DNA of 64,000 nucleotides from JACTOJ01 sp032335695 (GCF_032335695.1 NZ_JACTOJ010000013.1:1-64000), one strand, 5' to 3'. Positions 43,126-52,519 are shown, counted from the first letter of the stretch. The notes: generated from the sequence alone by a model not told the origin. Program-made: numbers and translations.

Positions 43126-44984
43126 GTGAGGAAAAAAAATCACATGGCTCAAGAAGGCAAGGGCAACGTCCTGGCGGCGGACCAATGGCAATGATGCCCG
43201 GACAGAAAGCTCGTAATTTTAAGGAAACCATGGGAAAACTTATAAAGTACTTAAGCGCTTATAAAATTTCCATAATTGTAGTATTTATATTTGCAATAGC
43301 AAGTTCAGCCTTTAACGTGGCTGGTCCTAAGATATTGGGTCATGCGACTACTAAGCTTACAGAAGGTATCGTAGCTAAGCTAACAGGCAAAGGTAATATA
43401 GATTTTGATTACATCGGCCAAATAATGTTGATTCTAATAGCATTATATGTGCTAAGTGCATTGTTCGGATATATCCAAGGATGGATAATGTCAAATGTGT
43501 CCATGAAGGTGAGCTATGATTTCAGAAAGCAGATTTCAGAGAAGATAAATAGAATGCCTCTTAAATACTTTGATGGTACAAATCACGGTGAAGTGTTATC
43601 TCGTGTTACTAACGATGTAGATACATTAAGCCAGACCCTTAACCAAAGCTTAGGGCAAATAATTACCTCAGTTACTACTGTAGTAGGCGTACTTATAATG
43701 ATGTTTACTATAAGCTGGCAGATGACTATCGTGGCTCTTTTCATAATTCCTATATCTATGGGACTTATAATGTTCATTGTTAAGAAGTCACAAAAGTACT
43801 TTAAGCAGCAGCAGGATTTCCTTGGAAATGTAAATGGTCATGTAGAAGAAATGTATGGTGGACATGTAGTTGTTAAGGCTTTCAATGGTGAAAAAGAAAG
43901 TATTGAAAAGTTTGACAAACTAAATAATCAGCTATACGGAGCAGCTTGGAAATCTCAGTTCTTAACAAGTATCATGATGCCTCTTATGAATTTTGTAGGT
44001 AATTTAGGATATGTTGCAGTATGTATACTTGGAGGATACCTGGCTTCCAATGGAAGCATAACTGTGGGCGATATTCAGGCTTTCATACAATATGTTCGTC
44101 AGTTTACTCAGCCAATTGCACAGATTGCAAATATTTCAAATATACTTCAGCAGACAGCAGCTTCAGCAGAGCGTGTGTTTGAATTCTTAGATGAAGCTGA
44201 AGAAGTTGCTGAAACAGATAAACCTACAAAGCTTGAAAATGTTGAAGGAAGCGTTGAATTTAAGGATGTTCACTTTGGATATAATCCAGATAAGATTATC
44301 GTTAATGACTTCTCTTCTAAGGTTAAGCCAGGTCAGAGAGTTGCTATCGTTGGACCTACTGGTGCCGGCAAAACAACTATGATTAAGCTACTGATGAGAT
44401 TCTATGATGTAAACTCAGGTGCTATACTTGTAGATGGTCATGATATAAGAGATTTCACTCGTAATGATTTACGTTCAATGTTTGGTATGGTTCTTCAGGA
44501 TACTTGGGTTTACAATGGAACTATCATGGAGAATATAAGATACGGAAGACTTGATGCTACAGATGAAGAAGTGAAAGCAGCAGCTAGGGCCGCTCATGTA
44601 GATAGCTTCGTTCACAATCTTCCAGATGGATACAATATGGTGCTAAATGAGGAAGCTTCTAATGTGTCACAAGGTCAGAAGCAGCTTATAACTATAGCAA
44701 GAGCAATACTGGCAAATCCTAAGATATTAATTTTGGATGAAGCTACAAGCTCTGTTGATACTCGTACAGAAGTTCAGATTCAAAAGGCTATGAATAATCT
44801 TATGAAGAATAGAACAAGCTTCATAATTGCTCACCGTCTATCAACCATTCGTGACGCTGACTTAATACTTGTTATGCAGCATGGAGATATTGTTGAGCAA
44901 GGTACTCATAATGAGCTTCTTGAAAAAGGCGGAGTTTATGCTGGTCTTTACAACAGCCAGTTCGAAACAGCAGAAGTGGGTTAA
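43122..44984 (+). CDS. ABC exporter half-transporter (partner 2)
   Basis: The ATG at 43122 overlaps the previous stop (ATGA). The 620-residue protein has a short Gly/Arg-rich start, six membrane helices and an ATPase domain with Walker A GPTGAGKTT, Walker B ILILDEATSSVD (normal Glu) and signature NVSQGQKQ. The signature lacks the usual SGGQ. This degenerate signature pairs with the Asp-type Walker B of partner 1, so the heterodimer has one normal and one degenerate ATP site, as in BmrCD and similar drug exporters. The substrate is unknown. Confidence 0.93.
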   Translation: MSEEKKSHGSRRQGQRPGGGPMAMMPGQKARNFKETMGKLIKYLSAYKISIIVVFIFAIASSAFNVAGPKILGHATTKLTEGIVAKLTGKGNIDFDYIGQIMLILIALYVLSALFGYIQGWIMSNVSMKVSYDFRKQISEKINRMPLKYFDGTNHGEVLSRVTNDVDTLSQTLNQSLGQIITSVTTVVGVLIMMFTISWQMTIVALFIIPISMGLIMFIVKKSQKYFKQQQDFLGNVNGHVEEMYGGHVVVKAFNGEKESIEKFDKLNNQLYGAAWKSQFLTSIMMPLMNFVGNLGYVAVCILGGYLASNGSITVGDIQAFIQYVRQFTQPIAQIANISNILQQTAASAERVFEFLDEAEEVAETDKPTKLENVEGSVEFKDVHFGYNPDKIIVNDFSSKVKPGQRVAIVGPTGAGKTTMIKLLMRFYDVNSGAILVDGHDIRDFTRNDLRSMFGMVLQDTWVYNGTIMENIRYGRLDATDEEVKAAARAAHVDSFVHNLPDGYNMVLNEEASNVSQGQKQLITIARAILANPKILILDEATSSVDTRTEVQIQKAMNNLMKNRTSFIIAHRLSTIRDADLILVMQHGDIVEQGTHNELLEKGGVYAGLYNSQFETAEVG

Positions 44985-44986
44985 TA

Positions 44987-45018
44987 AAAAAGCAGTGGAT
45001 TTGTGTCCACTGCTTTTT
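44987..45018. terminator. Strong intrinsic terminator between ABC operon and HAD gene
   Basis: AAAAAGCAGTGGA (44987-44999) pairs perfectly with TCCACTGCTTTTT (45006-45018). A- and T-runs on both sides allow it to serve both convergent genes. Confidence 0.9.
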
Positions 45019-45046
45019 CAATTTATTGACTGCTAAAATTGCTATA

Positions 45047-45472
45047 TTAAGAAAGTATACTTAAAATTTTAGATATGTCTCCATCCCAAATCGCATATTT
45101 GCTTGTTACTTCAGTTATTTTTCTGGACTGATTACTATGGATATAAAGGCAATCCAAAGATGCAGCTTTTGCACCTTCCACATCACAGATATGATCATTT
45201 CCAATAAAAACGCTCTCTTCTTTAATTAGATGTTCACTTTTTACAAGGTAATTAAAAAAAGTCTTATCTGGTTTACAGATTTCTATATCAGAGGAACTAT
45301 ATAAACCATCAAAGTAATCATGTATTCCTAGGTATTTCAGCTCATTAGGCTTATAATTGGCTCCATTATAACTATAGAATAGAGAAAGCTTTTTCCAAAC
45401 AATGCTCTTTTCTTCATTTGTATGTATATTTATTAGAGTTCCATATAAATCAAATACAAAATTCCTATACAT
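45047..45472 (-). CDS. HAD-family phosphatase with cap region and motif II missing
   Basis: The start at 45472 (141 residues, MYRNFVFDLYGTL) follows GAGGAG; a longer frame overlaps it. Motif I (FDLYGTL with Asp8) and the later motifs are present: CKPD with the conserved Lys, and FIGNDHICDVEGA with the Asp pair. Normal relatives have about 220-230 residues. Here the text jumps from NGANYKPNELK to YLGIHDYFDGLYSS, losing the helical cap and motif II. An in-frame internal deletion of roughly 80 residues is the simplest reading. The protein is probably inactive, so pseudogene is an alternative call. Confidence 0.7.
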   Translation of the reverse strand: MYRNFVFDLYGTLINIHTNEEKSIVWKKLSLFYSYNGANYKPNELKYLGIHDYFDGLYSSSDIEICKPDKTFFNYLVKSEHLIKEESVFIGNDHICDVEGAKAASLDCLYIHSNQSRKITEVTSKYAIWDGDISKILSILS

Positions 45473-45604
45473 AAAAAATCTCCTCTGCATTTTAAATACA
45501 TATTTATATTACCATAAATTGCTGTAATGGGATTAATATCAAAATATAAAATATCCATTGACAGGGTAAGTATAAGGGAGTAGTATATATTTAATAATTA
45601 ATTC

Positions 45605-45890
45605 CGATAGGATTAGTAGGAATAATGCTGTGATAAGAAATAGTAGCATAGGGAAACTGCCAGAGAGAAATTCTTTAAGCTGAGAGGAATTTTAAGTGTA
45701 AACTATGTGAATGCATCTTTGAGCACTGCTTCGAAATTTAGTAGACAGCAGCAGGTACGCCTGTTAAAGCGTTAGGGTATGTATGTGCCTGAATGGACGA
45801 GATGCCATAAGCATAAGTATTTTGGCAAGTAGAGTGGAATCGCGGAAGTTAACTTCTGCCTCTATAATTAGAGGCAGATTTTTTTTACAA
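45605..45890 (+). promoter_or_regulatory. T-box leader with Cys specifier (TGC)
   Basis: Stem I landmarks are the AGAGAG...GCTGAGAG terminal-loop segment (45662-45686) and GAA TGC ATC TTTGAG (45709-45723). In that context the codon after GAA is the specifier, TGC at 45712-45714. The T-box is AGAGTGGAATCGCGG (45831-45845), with TGGA at 45835-45838. Its A would pair with a U discriminator, which is what tRNA-Cys carries. A terminator hairpin follows. Uncharged tRNA-Cys should stabilise the antiterminator and turn on the downstream cystine transporter. Confidence 0.93.
45855..45886 (+). terminator. Regulated terminator of the Cys T-box
   Basis: TCTGCCTCT (45855-45863) pairs with AGAGGCAGA (45870-45878), then a run of eight T. 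Part of the 5' arm would be sequestered in the antiterminator state. Confidence 0.92.
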
Positions 45891-45924
45891 AAAATAAATT
45901 AATATTAAAAATGGGGGTATAAAA

Positions 45925-46737
45925 ATGAAAAAGAAAGGTTTATTTTTAAGTATTGCATTAGCACTAATTGTAGCAGTGGGGGCAGCGGGCTGCATATCCA
46001 AGACAGGTCAGAATACTGGGTCAACTTCATCAAAAAACCTTCTAGAACAAATAAAGAGTGAGGGCAAAATTCGTATTGGTACTGAAGGAACTTATGCTCC
46101 TTTCACATATCATGACAGCACAGGAAATTTGACTGGCTTTGATGTAGATATAGCTAATGAAATAGCAAAACGTATTGGAGTAAAAGCAGAGTTCGTTGAG
46201 ACGAAATGGGATGGTATGTTTGCAGGTCTGGATGCCAAGAGATTTGATGCAGTTGTAAATGAAGTTACAATAAAAGATGACCGTAAGGAAAAGTATGATT
46301 TTTCCACACCATATATAACTTCAAGAGCGGTGCTTATAGTAAGACAAGATAATAATAGTATTAAATCCTTTGAAGATTTGAAAGGGAAAAAGAGTGCACA
46401 GTCGCTAACCAGTAATCTAGCTGACATTGCAAAAAATTACGGAGCAGAACTTGTACAAGTTGACGGCTTTAATCAGGCTATTGATCTTCTTTCATCAAAG
46501 AGAGTAGATGCTACTGTAAACGACAGCTTATCTTATCTGGATCTAAAGAAGCAGAAGCCAGATGCTCCAGTAAAATCAGTGGCTGATTATGATAATGCAT
46601 CTCAAAGTGCAGTACTGTTTAACAAGGGGAATAAAGAACTTGTAGATGCAGTAAATAAGGCACTTAAGGATATGACCTCAGACGGCACATATCTGAAGAT
46701 ATCAAATAAATGGTTTGGTACTGATGTATCAAAATAG
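45925..46737 (+). CDS. tcyA: Cystine ABC transporter substrate-binding lipoprotein
   Basis: A 270-residue lipoprotein with a signal peptide ending VGAAGC (lipid-modified Cys23). The mature part is a type II binding protein of the polar amino acid family: KIRIGTEGTYAPFTYHD, LTGFDVDIANEIAKRIGVK, WDGMFAGLDAKRFD, YDFSTPYITSRAV and KKSAQSLTSNLADIAKNYGA. It is very like B. subtilis TcyA (cystine-binding). It captures cystine outside the membrane for the permease and ATPase encoded next. The Cys-specific T-box upstream supports the substrate. Gene symbol by similarity. Confidence 0.9.
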   Translation: MKKKGLFLSIALALIVAVGAAGCISKTGQNTGSTSSKNLLEQIKSEGKIRIGTEGTYAPFTYHDSTGNLTGFDVDIANEIAKRIGVKAEFVETKWDGMFAGLDAKRFDAVVNEVTIKDDRKEKYDFSTPYITSRAVLIVRQDNNSIKSFEDLKGKKSAQSLTSNLADIAKNYGAELVQVDGFNQAIDLLSSKRVDATVNDSLSYLDLKKQKPDAPVKSVADYDNASQSAVLFNKGNKELVDAVNKALKDMTSDGTYLKISNKWFGTDVSK

Positions 46738-46749
46738 TAAGGTGATAGC

Positions 46750-47433
46750 ATGAATTTCGATCATAACACATTAAGAATATTAAATATATTAAAAGATTCT
46801 TTTTTCCCATTATTGAAGGCGGGACTAGAATATACAGTCCCTCTTGCTGTTATATCTTTTATACTTGGATTAGCATTGGCTCTTGTTACTGCACTAGCAA
46901 GGATATCAAATATGAAACTCTTGTCTTTTATAGCTAGAGTTTATGTTTCCATCATAAGAGGGACTCCTCTTCTGGTTCAGCTTTTCATAATTTTTTACGG
47001 GCTGCCAGATATAGGAGTAACTTTACAGCCATTAACTGCTGGAATAATAGGATTTACCTTAAGTGTAGGAGCTTATAATTCAGAGGTTATAAGAGCGGCT
47101 ATTTTATCTATACCTAAGGGGCAGTGGGAAGCGGCTTATTCTATAGGCATGAATTATAATCAGGCCTTAAGAAGAGTTATACTTCCTCAGGCGGCAAGGG
47201 TTTCGGTGCCGCCGTTAGCAAATTCTTTTATTGGACTTGTTAAGGATACTTCTCTTGCTGCCACTATAACCGTTACAGAAATGTTTCAGGTAGCCCAGGT
47301 AATCACAGCAAGAACCTATGAACCTCTTTGGTTGTATATTGAAGCAGCAGTAATATATTTTATGTTTAGCAGCGTACTGACAGCATTTCAGAATAGAATT
47401 GAGAAGAAGCTCTCTATGTATGTAACAAGGTAG
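46750..47433 (+). CDS. tcyB: Cystine ABC transporter permease
   Basis: The 227-residue protein has about five membrane segments and starts after AAGGTGATAGC. The EAA loop reads EAAYSIGMNYNQALRRVILP, and IIRGTPLLVQLFIIFYGLP is the usual entry segment of His/Glu/cystine-type permeases. It would form the membrane channel, probably as a homodimer, with TcyA delivering cystine and the downstream ATPase driving transport. The three genes are closely spaced and share the T-box leader. Confidence 0.92.
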   Translation: MNFDHNTLRILNILKDSFFPLLKAGLEYTVPLAVISFILGLALALVTALARISNMKLLSFIARVYVSIIRGTPLLVQLFIIFYGLPDIGVTLQPLTAGIIGFTLSVGAYNSEVIRAAILSIPKGQWEAAYSIGMNYNQALRRVILPQAARVSVPPLANSFIGLVKDTSLAATITVTEMFQVAQVITARTYEPLWLYIEAAVIYFMFSSVLTAFQNRIEKKLSMYVTR

Positions 47434-47446
47434 ATTGGAGGTTGCT

Positions 47447-48190
47447 ATGATAGAAATAAATAATTTACACAAAAGTTTTGGAAATACAGAAATTCTAAAG
47501 GGAGTAGACCTTCAGGTTAATAAAGGAGAGACAGCAGTTATTATAGGTCCATCTGGTTCCGGAAAAACTACCCTTTTAAGATGTATAAATCTGTTGGAAA
47601 CTCCTAATGAAGGGCATATAGCTATTGCTAATTTACGATTAGACTTTGATGGTAGAAAGAAAATTTCTGCTAGTGAAATAATAAATCTCAGAAAGAAAAC
47701 AGGTATGGTTTTTCAAGGCTTTAATTTATTCCCTCATATGACAGCGATAGAAAACATAATGGAAGGGCAAGTAACTGTGCTGAAACGTTCAAAGCAAGAG
47801 GCTAGAGATAAAAGCCTTATTCTTCTTGAGAAGGTTGGACTTTCAGAAAAGAAAGATCAATATCCTTATGAGCTTTCAGGAGGTCAGCAGCAAAGGGTGG
47901 CTATTGCTAGAGCTATGGCTATAGAGCCTGAGGTGCTGCTATTTGATGAACCCACTTCCGCACTAGACCCTGAATTGGAAGCGGAAGTTCTGAAGGTAAT
48001 GAATGAACTGTCTCAGGAAGGCATGACTATGATTGTAGTGACTCATAAAATGAGCTTCGCAAGGGATGCTGCTCACAAGGTAGTATTCATGGATCATGGG
48101 GCAATTGTGGAGGCCGGAACTCCTGACCACATATTTAAGGATACAGATAATCAGCGATTAAAACAATTTTTAAGTATCGTAAGTGATTAA
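47447..48190 (+). CDS. tcyC: Cystine ABC transporter ATPase
   Basis: ATG 47447 follows TTGGAGGTTGC (247 residues). Walker A is GPSGSGKTTLLRC, the signature ELSGGQQQRVAIARA, Walker B VLLFDEPTSALDP, and the switch His lies in VTHKM. The Q-loop reads MVFQGFNLFPHMT. It is a polar amino acid importer ATPase of normal length. It couples ATP hydrolysis to cystine uptake by TcyA and TcyB. Confidence 0.94.
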   Translation: MIEINNLHKSFGNTEILKGVDLQVNKGETAVIIGPSGSGKTTLLRCINLLETPNEGHIAIANLRLDFDGRKKISASEIINLRKKTGMVFQGFNLFPHMTAIENIMEGQVTVLKRSKQEARDKSLILLEKVGLSEKKDQYPYELSGGQQQRVAIARAMAIEPEVLLFDEPTSALDPELEAEVLKVMNELSQEGMTMIVVTHKMSFARDAAHKVVFMDHGAIVEAGTPDHIFKDTDNQRLKQFLSIVSD

Positions 48191-48261
48191 AGTTTTAGTA
48201 TGGTTATGGCTTTTAATACAAGCTGCTCTATTTTAACATGGTTTTAAGGCGGAAAAATATA

Positions 48262-48714
48262 TTAATTTCCGCCAGCAAACTGCCCTCCGAATATGTCTTT
48301 TAAATCATTAATAATTTTGGTGTTATTTCCTGCATATAGAACTATAATATTGCCTTTCTTGTATAAATGAGGCGGGTAAGCATAATCTACTTTAGTTATT
48401 TTATTGTCATTTGTAAATGTACTCCCAGTGTTATCTATATATTTGGAGTGCTTTTCCATTTCTTTGTTGCTTTCAAATAAGTATATGCTTAGGATATCTT
48501 TATTAATTATCATAACCTTCCTTGGAGCATCAATGAATTCTTCTCTTGCTGTATCTTTAATTTCAAAACTATAATTCTTAGCTTTCATCTTTTCTTGGAG
48601 TTCATTAATGCCAAAGGTACCTCTGGCGGCTGTCTTATTTCTACAACCTGCAAAGCTGCAGAGAACAATTATAAATGATATAAATAATACAATAGAACTA
48701 TTTAACTTTTTCAT
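48262..48714 (-). CDS. Lipoprotein of unknown function
   Basis: The 150-residue product starts after GGTGGTGCTGTT and has a lipoprotein signal with lipobox SFAGC. The mature part of about 125 residues has no known domain; it includes AREEFIDAPRKVMIINKD and SIYLFESNKEMEKHSKYID. Small lipoproteins of this kind are common in Bacilli and Clostridia. It stands alone on the minus strand between the cystine operon and an MFS gene. Confidence 0.7.
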   Translation of the reverse strand: MKKLNSSIVLFISFIIVLCSFAGCRNKTAARGTFGINELQEKMKAKNYSFEIKDTAREEFIDAPRKVMIINKDILSIYLFESNKEMEKHSKYIDNTGSTFTNDNKITKVDYAYPPHLYKKGNIIVLYAGNNTKIINDLKDIFGGQFAGGN

Positions 48715-48815
48715 AACAGCACCACCTGTAATATAGACTCATAAAGCCTAGGAAGGGTTCACTGTGTTATAGATAAGTTTTCAAATTGTATTATATTTTA
48801 ATTTCAGATATATAT

Positions 48816-50057
48816 TTATGATTGTAAGTTCTCTTGAACCTCTTGCTTTACCAATTCAGGTTCCTTAAGAGAGAAACACATAAGTACACCTATTATTAAT
48901 ATGGCAATAAGCAGATTCATAGGCAGGGACATGGAGTCTGTCTTAGGTGACTTCAAGGCATCTATTCCTACGATGAATATAACACCTGCTATTTGTCCCA
49001 TCATCATCAATAAGCCTGTAGAAGTTCCTTCAGGTGCAGGAAAAGCAATTTCTGAACCATATTGGAAACCTAATGGAGCGCAGCTTAGCATGAAGAATCC
49101 AAGTATGCAGGCTGAAATCATCACTACTAGGAAGCTGGTTCCGTAGGTTATTCCTATGAGACCAGGAATAGATCCTGCCAAGGCTAAAATTATGACTTTC
49201 ACTCTGTTTTTTACTATGTCAGAAAACGTTGGAATAACAGCAGAACCAATCACACCGCTGGCGATCATCCCTCCTCCTATTATTCCTGCTTGAACTGAAG
49301 TGAATCCATGTGGCTTTAATATGTCTTCAATCCAAGTGGAGATACCGTTAAATATGCCTAGGCATACGAAAAATACTATCATAAGCATTAAAAAATCTTT
49401 TTTCTTCAGCATCTGCTTCAAGCCATCAAAGACTAAAGATCTTTCCTCTTCCTCAGGCTTGCATTGCGGGGTAGGCGGATTTTCTTTTGTAAGCAGGATA
49501 AACAATATTGCAGAAGCAAAGGCAGCGGCTCCATATATAACAAGCATTGATGGTATGCTACCAGAAGCTATGAGATAGGGAGTCAGAACCAGCCCTATGA
49601 TTAATCCTGAATATCCGGCAAGCCAAGATAGGCCAGAAGCAAGTCCTCTTTCCCTTATAGGAAACCATCTAGTTGAAACAGTGGTTACCGCATTAACAAC
49701 AAAAGGTTGTCCAATAGCTATGCCAATTTGAAAAATTAATACTAAGGTATAGTTAGCGGCAAAAACTCCTCTCAGAAGTCCAAATATGCCTGTTAAAAGG
49801 GCACCTATGCCAACGCCTATACGAAAACCAAAGGTATCGATTATCCAAGATGCAGGTATTGATACAAATATGTATACCACCATAAATACCATTGATAATA
49901 ATCCTACATCTAATTCAGATATTTTATAGAAGGCAGCTGTATCACTAGTGATGGCTGCGAAGGTTATCCATAAAAGTTGCTGCATGGCCATCATAAGCAT
50001 GAAAATAAACAGGATGATCCATCTGTATTTATAAGTCTTGATTTTATAAGTCTCCAT
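48816..50057 (-). CDS. MFS transporter, FLVCR/SLC49-like
   Basis: This 413-residue protein has 12 membrane segments in two halves joined by a charged loop around residue 200. Motifs are WITFAAITSDTAAFY in the first helix region, SWIIDTFGFRIGVGIGA (motif A-like), and STRWFPIRERGLASGLSW after helix 4. The last is typical of FLVCR-type and related carriers of haem, organic cations or metabolites. A specific substrate cannot be given. It is transcribed alone, away from the two-component pair. Confidence 0.8.
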   Translation of the reverse strand: METYKIKTYKYRWIILFIFMLMMAMQQLLWITFAAITSDTAAFYKISELDVGLLSMVFMVVYIFVSIPASWIIDTFGFRIGVGIGALLTGIFGLLRGVFAANYTLVLIFQIGIAIGQPFVVNAVTTVSTRWFPIRERGLASGLSWLAGYSGLIIGLVLTPYLIASGSIPSMLVIYGAAAFASAILFILLTKENPPTPQCKPEEEERSLVFDGLKQMLKKKDFLMLMIVFFVCLGIFNGISTWIEDILKPHGFTSVQAGIIGGGMIASGVIGSAVIPTFSDIVKNRVKVIILALAGSIPGLIGITYGTSFLVVMISACILGFFMLSCAPLGFQYGSEIAFPAPEGTSTGLLMMMGQIAGVIFIVGIDALKSPKTDSMSLPMNLLIAILIIGVLMCFSLKEPELVKQEVQENLQS

Positions 50058-50215
50058 AATATATTCCTCCCATTATTAATATAATTTCCTTAATACCATA
50101 TATATTTTAATACTTTTTTAGCTGAGTAGGTGTATAAAAATAAAAATTTTAAATATTTGAAAATTAACTATAAAAGTGGTTTTAAAATGTAAAATTACTA
50201 GTTATAATACAAAAA

Positions 50216-51682
50216 TTAGAAGTAAAATGGTAGTTCGATAATGAACAAAGCTCCATCTTCAGAGTTTTCAGCCATGATTTTGCCCTTTGACTTTTCAATT
50301 ATATTTTTGCTTATGGACAGCCCAAGCCCGAAGTTTCCCTTTTTCCCTTTATAGAATCTTTCAAATATATTTAAAAGCTCGTTAGCGTTAAAACCTGGAC
50401 CATCATCTGATATTTTCAGTATAGCTAGGTTTTCATTTTCTAAATTTAAGTCCACTTTTACATAGGAGTTAGCATATTGTATGCAGTTGCTTATAATATT
50501 TATTATAGCTCGTGAAAGTCTTTCCTTATCTCCAACAATGTTTATTGCATTATAAGGGAAACTAGAAAGTATCTGTATATTTTTTTTAGCAGCTATTAGA
50601 TTCATTCGGCTTACACAATCATGGATGAGTTCATTAAAGTTCACGCTGCTTATATTATAATTTTCTTCAATAGCTTCTAGTCGTGACAAATATAATAGAT
50701 CCTCAACTAATTTAGTCATTCTGCTGGTTTCATCCATTATGATTTCGGCAGCACTTTGGCTTTCGACCACATCATATTTTATGCCTTCAGCATAGCTTTG
50801 AATGGACATCAATGGAGTCCTAAATTCATGAGATACATTTTCAAGAAAGGTTTTTTGAGCCTTATCATAGTTTTCAAGTTTTTCAGACATTATATTTATG
50901 TTTTCTACCAATTCATTTAATTCCTCATACACAGGAGTTTCTATTTTATTTCCAAAGTTTCTCTCAGCAATAGCTCTTATATATTTATTAAGGTAGGCAA
51001 AAGGCTCTGTGATTTTTTCAGAGATTCTTAAAGTTATGAATGTAGTTATTATAGCGGAAAAAATCAAGATGGAGAGCAGAATAATATTTACATCAAGCTG
51101 AAGCTGATTTATTTTTTCAAGACTTGAGTATATTATTATCCAGCCTAAACCAAAAGAATTCTTGTCAGATACAGGTTTCACTACTGCTATGTATTTTATA
51201 TTAGATAATTTAAAGGTTAAGTATCTATCTTTATTAGAAGCCATGGATTTATCAATTTCATCCTTCAGCTGTTCCATAACATTTTCGGGTATGGAGGCGC
51301 TTTTTTCTGAATAGGGAACTACTCTGTTTTTATTATTGTCTAATAAAATAAAGTCAGCATTTAGAAGAGTGAGAGGTTCCTTTAAGGAATGCTCAAGCAT
51401 GTAGTAGTATCTAAAGGGATCACTACTAGGCTCAATAGGATTTGAAATAAATTTATTTTTTTTATCGGAAGGAGGAGTTTGAGGAGTAGGAAAGAAATCT
51501 GGACCATGCTCTAAGGCAGTAAATTCAGCGTTAGAAGCTATTTTATTTAATTGAGTTAATGTATCTTTTTTCATGTACATGTGCGCTGCAAAATTAAAAA
51601 TTATAGTAGTTAGGGTAATCAATGTAATGATAGCTATTATGTTATATTTAAAAATTCTCCATTTAATTGAGTTACTTTTCAT
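50216..51682 (-). CDS. Sensor histidine kinase with HAMP (OmpR-linked)
   Basis: ATG 51682 follows GGGAAGGATTTG and gives 488 residues. Membrane segments at about 12-35 and 185-208 enclose a 150-residue outside sensor domain. A HAMP domain follows at about 210-260, then HisKA with NVSHEFRTPLMSIQSYAEGI (phospho-His in VSHEF) and HATPase_c with NIISNCIQYA and KISDDGPGFN. The gene overlaps the end of the response regulator gene by 11 bases. The likely target is the divergent repeat-protein pair at 52601-53640. Confidence 0.9.
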   Translation of the reverse strand: MKSNSIKWRIFKYNIIAIITLITLTTIIFNFAAHMYMKKDTLTQLNKIASNAEFTALEHGPDFFPTPQTPPSDKKNKFISNPIEPSSDPFRYYYMLEHSLKEPLTLLNADFILLDNNKNRVVPYSEKSASIPENVMEQLKDEIDKSMASNKDRYLTFKLSNIKYIAVVKPVSDKNSFGLGWIIIYSSLEKINQLQLDVNIILLSILIFSAIITTFITLRISEKITEPFAYLNKYIRAIAERNFGNKIETPVYEELNELVENINIMSEKLENYDKAQKTFLENVSHEFRTPLMSIQSYAEGIKYDVVESQSAAEIIMDETSRMTKLVEDLLYLSRLEAIEENYNISSVNFNELIHDCVSRMNLIAAKKNIQILSSFPYNAINIVGDKERLSRAIINIISNCIQYANSYVKVDLNLENENLAILKISDDGPGFNANELLNIFERFYKGKKGNFGLGLSISKNIIEKSKGKIMAENSEDGALFIIELPFYF

Positions 51683-52382
51683 CAAATCCTTCCCTTTCGT
51701 ATAGTCTAAAGCCAAAGCCCCATATAGTATGTATTTCTACCTTTGATCCAGAGGAAGAAAGCTTCTTTCTCATTCTTTTTATCATATCATCTGTAGCTCT
51801 AGTCTCAACTTTATTTTCAAACCCCCAAATCTTCCCTAGAAGCTCTTCCCTGCTAACAGCTCTATTTTTGTTTTTAGAAAGATAGATAAGCAGAGATAAT
51901 TCCATAGAAGAAAGGTTCAGGGAAACATCGTTTACCACAGCTTCCTTGGTATCTATGTTTATAGTAATATCTGAGATTTTTAATATGTTAGAAGATTGGA
52001 TGCTACTACTATCTAATTCTATTCTTCTGAAAATGCTATTGATTCTTGCAATAAGCTCTAATGGACTGAAGGGTTTAGTTAAGTAGTCATCTCCTCCTAG
52101 GCCAAGACCAGTTATTTTATCCATTTCTGTATCTTTAGCGGAAACAATTATTATAGGGACACTGCTTTTAGACCTGATCAAGGAGCAAAGTTCAAAACCG
52201 TCTATTTCAGGCATCACTATATCAAGAACAAGAGCATCAGCTTCTTTTTCATTAAAGGCTTGAAACAGAGAAAGTCCGTCATTAAAAATTCTCACCTCAA
52301 AGCCTTCTTTTTCTAGGAAGGACTTTATAATATTACAAATATTTATTTCGTCATCTGCTATATAGATAAGTTTGCTGTTCAT
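51672..52382 (-). CDS. Response regulator, OmpR/PhoB class
   Basis: The 236-residue protein has a receiver domain (about 1-120; YIADDEINICNII with the acidic pair, ALVLDIVMPEIDG with the phospho-Asp, and LTKPFSPLELIARI). The winged-helix effector domain (about 135-235) has LSSMELSLLIYLSKNKNRAVSREELL, WGFENKVETRATDDMIKRMRKKL. It begins after GAGGTGAACTTAACTA. OmpR-class proteins bind direct repeats about one helical turn apart, and such repeats lie at 52492-52519 between this gene and the divergent target. Confidence 0.93.
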   Translation of the reverse strand: MNSKLIYIADDEINICNIIKSFLEKEGFEVRIFNDGLSLFQAFNEKEADALVLDIVMPEIDGFELCSLIRSKSSVPIIIVSAKDTEMDKITGLGLGGDDYLTKPFSPLELIARINSIFRRIELDSSSIQSSNILKISDITINIDTKEAVVNDVSLNLSSMELSLLIYLSKNKNRAVSREELLGKIWGFENKVETRATDDMIKRMRKKLSSSGSKVEIHTIWGFGFRLYEREGFDEK

Positions 52383-52491
52383 TAGTTAAGTTCACCTCAA
52401 TATACATTCTATCATAAGCCAATAATTTAAATAAGTATTGATATAGTATGTATATCGCTCTTTTTGTATATAACATTATTTTCACAAAAAG

Positions 52492-52519
52492 TTGCCACAG
52501 TTTTGCCACAGTATCACAG
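52492..52519. promoter_or_regulatory. Direct-repeat operator for an OmpR-class regulator
   Basis: TTGCCACAG occurs at 52492-52500 and 52503-52511, an 11-base period equal to one turn, with a third CACAG at 52515-52519. This is the usual layout of PhoB/OmpR sites. It lies between the two-component genes (minus) and the repeat-protein genes (plus), about 80 bases before the latter. Confidence 0.7.
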
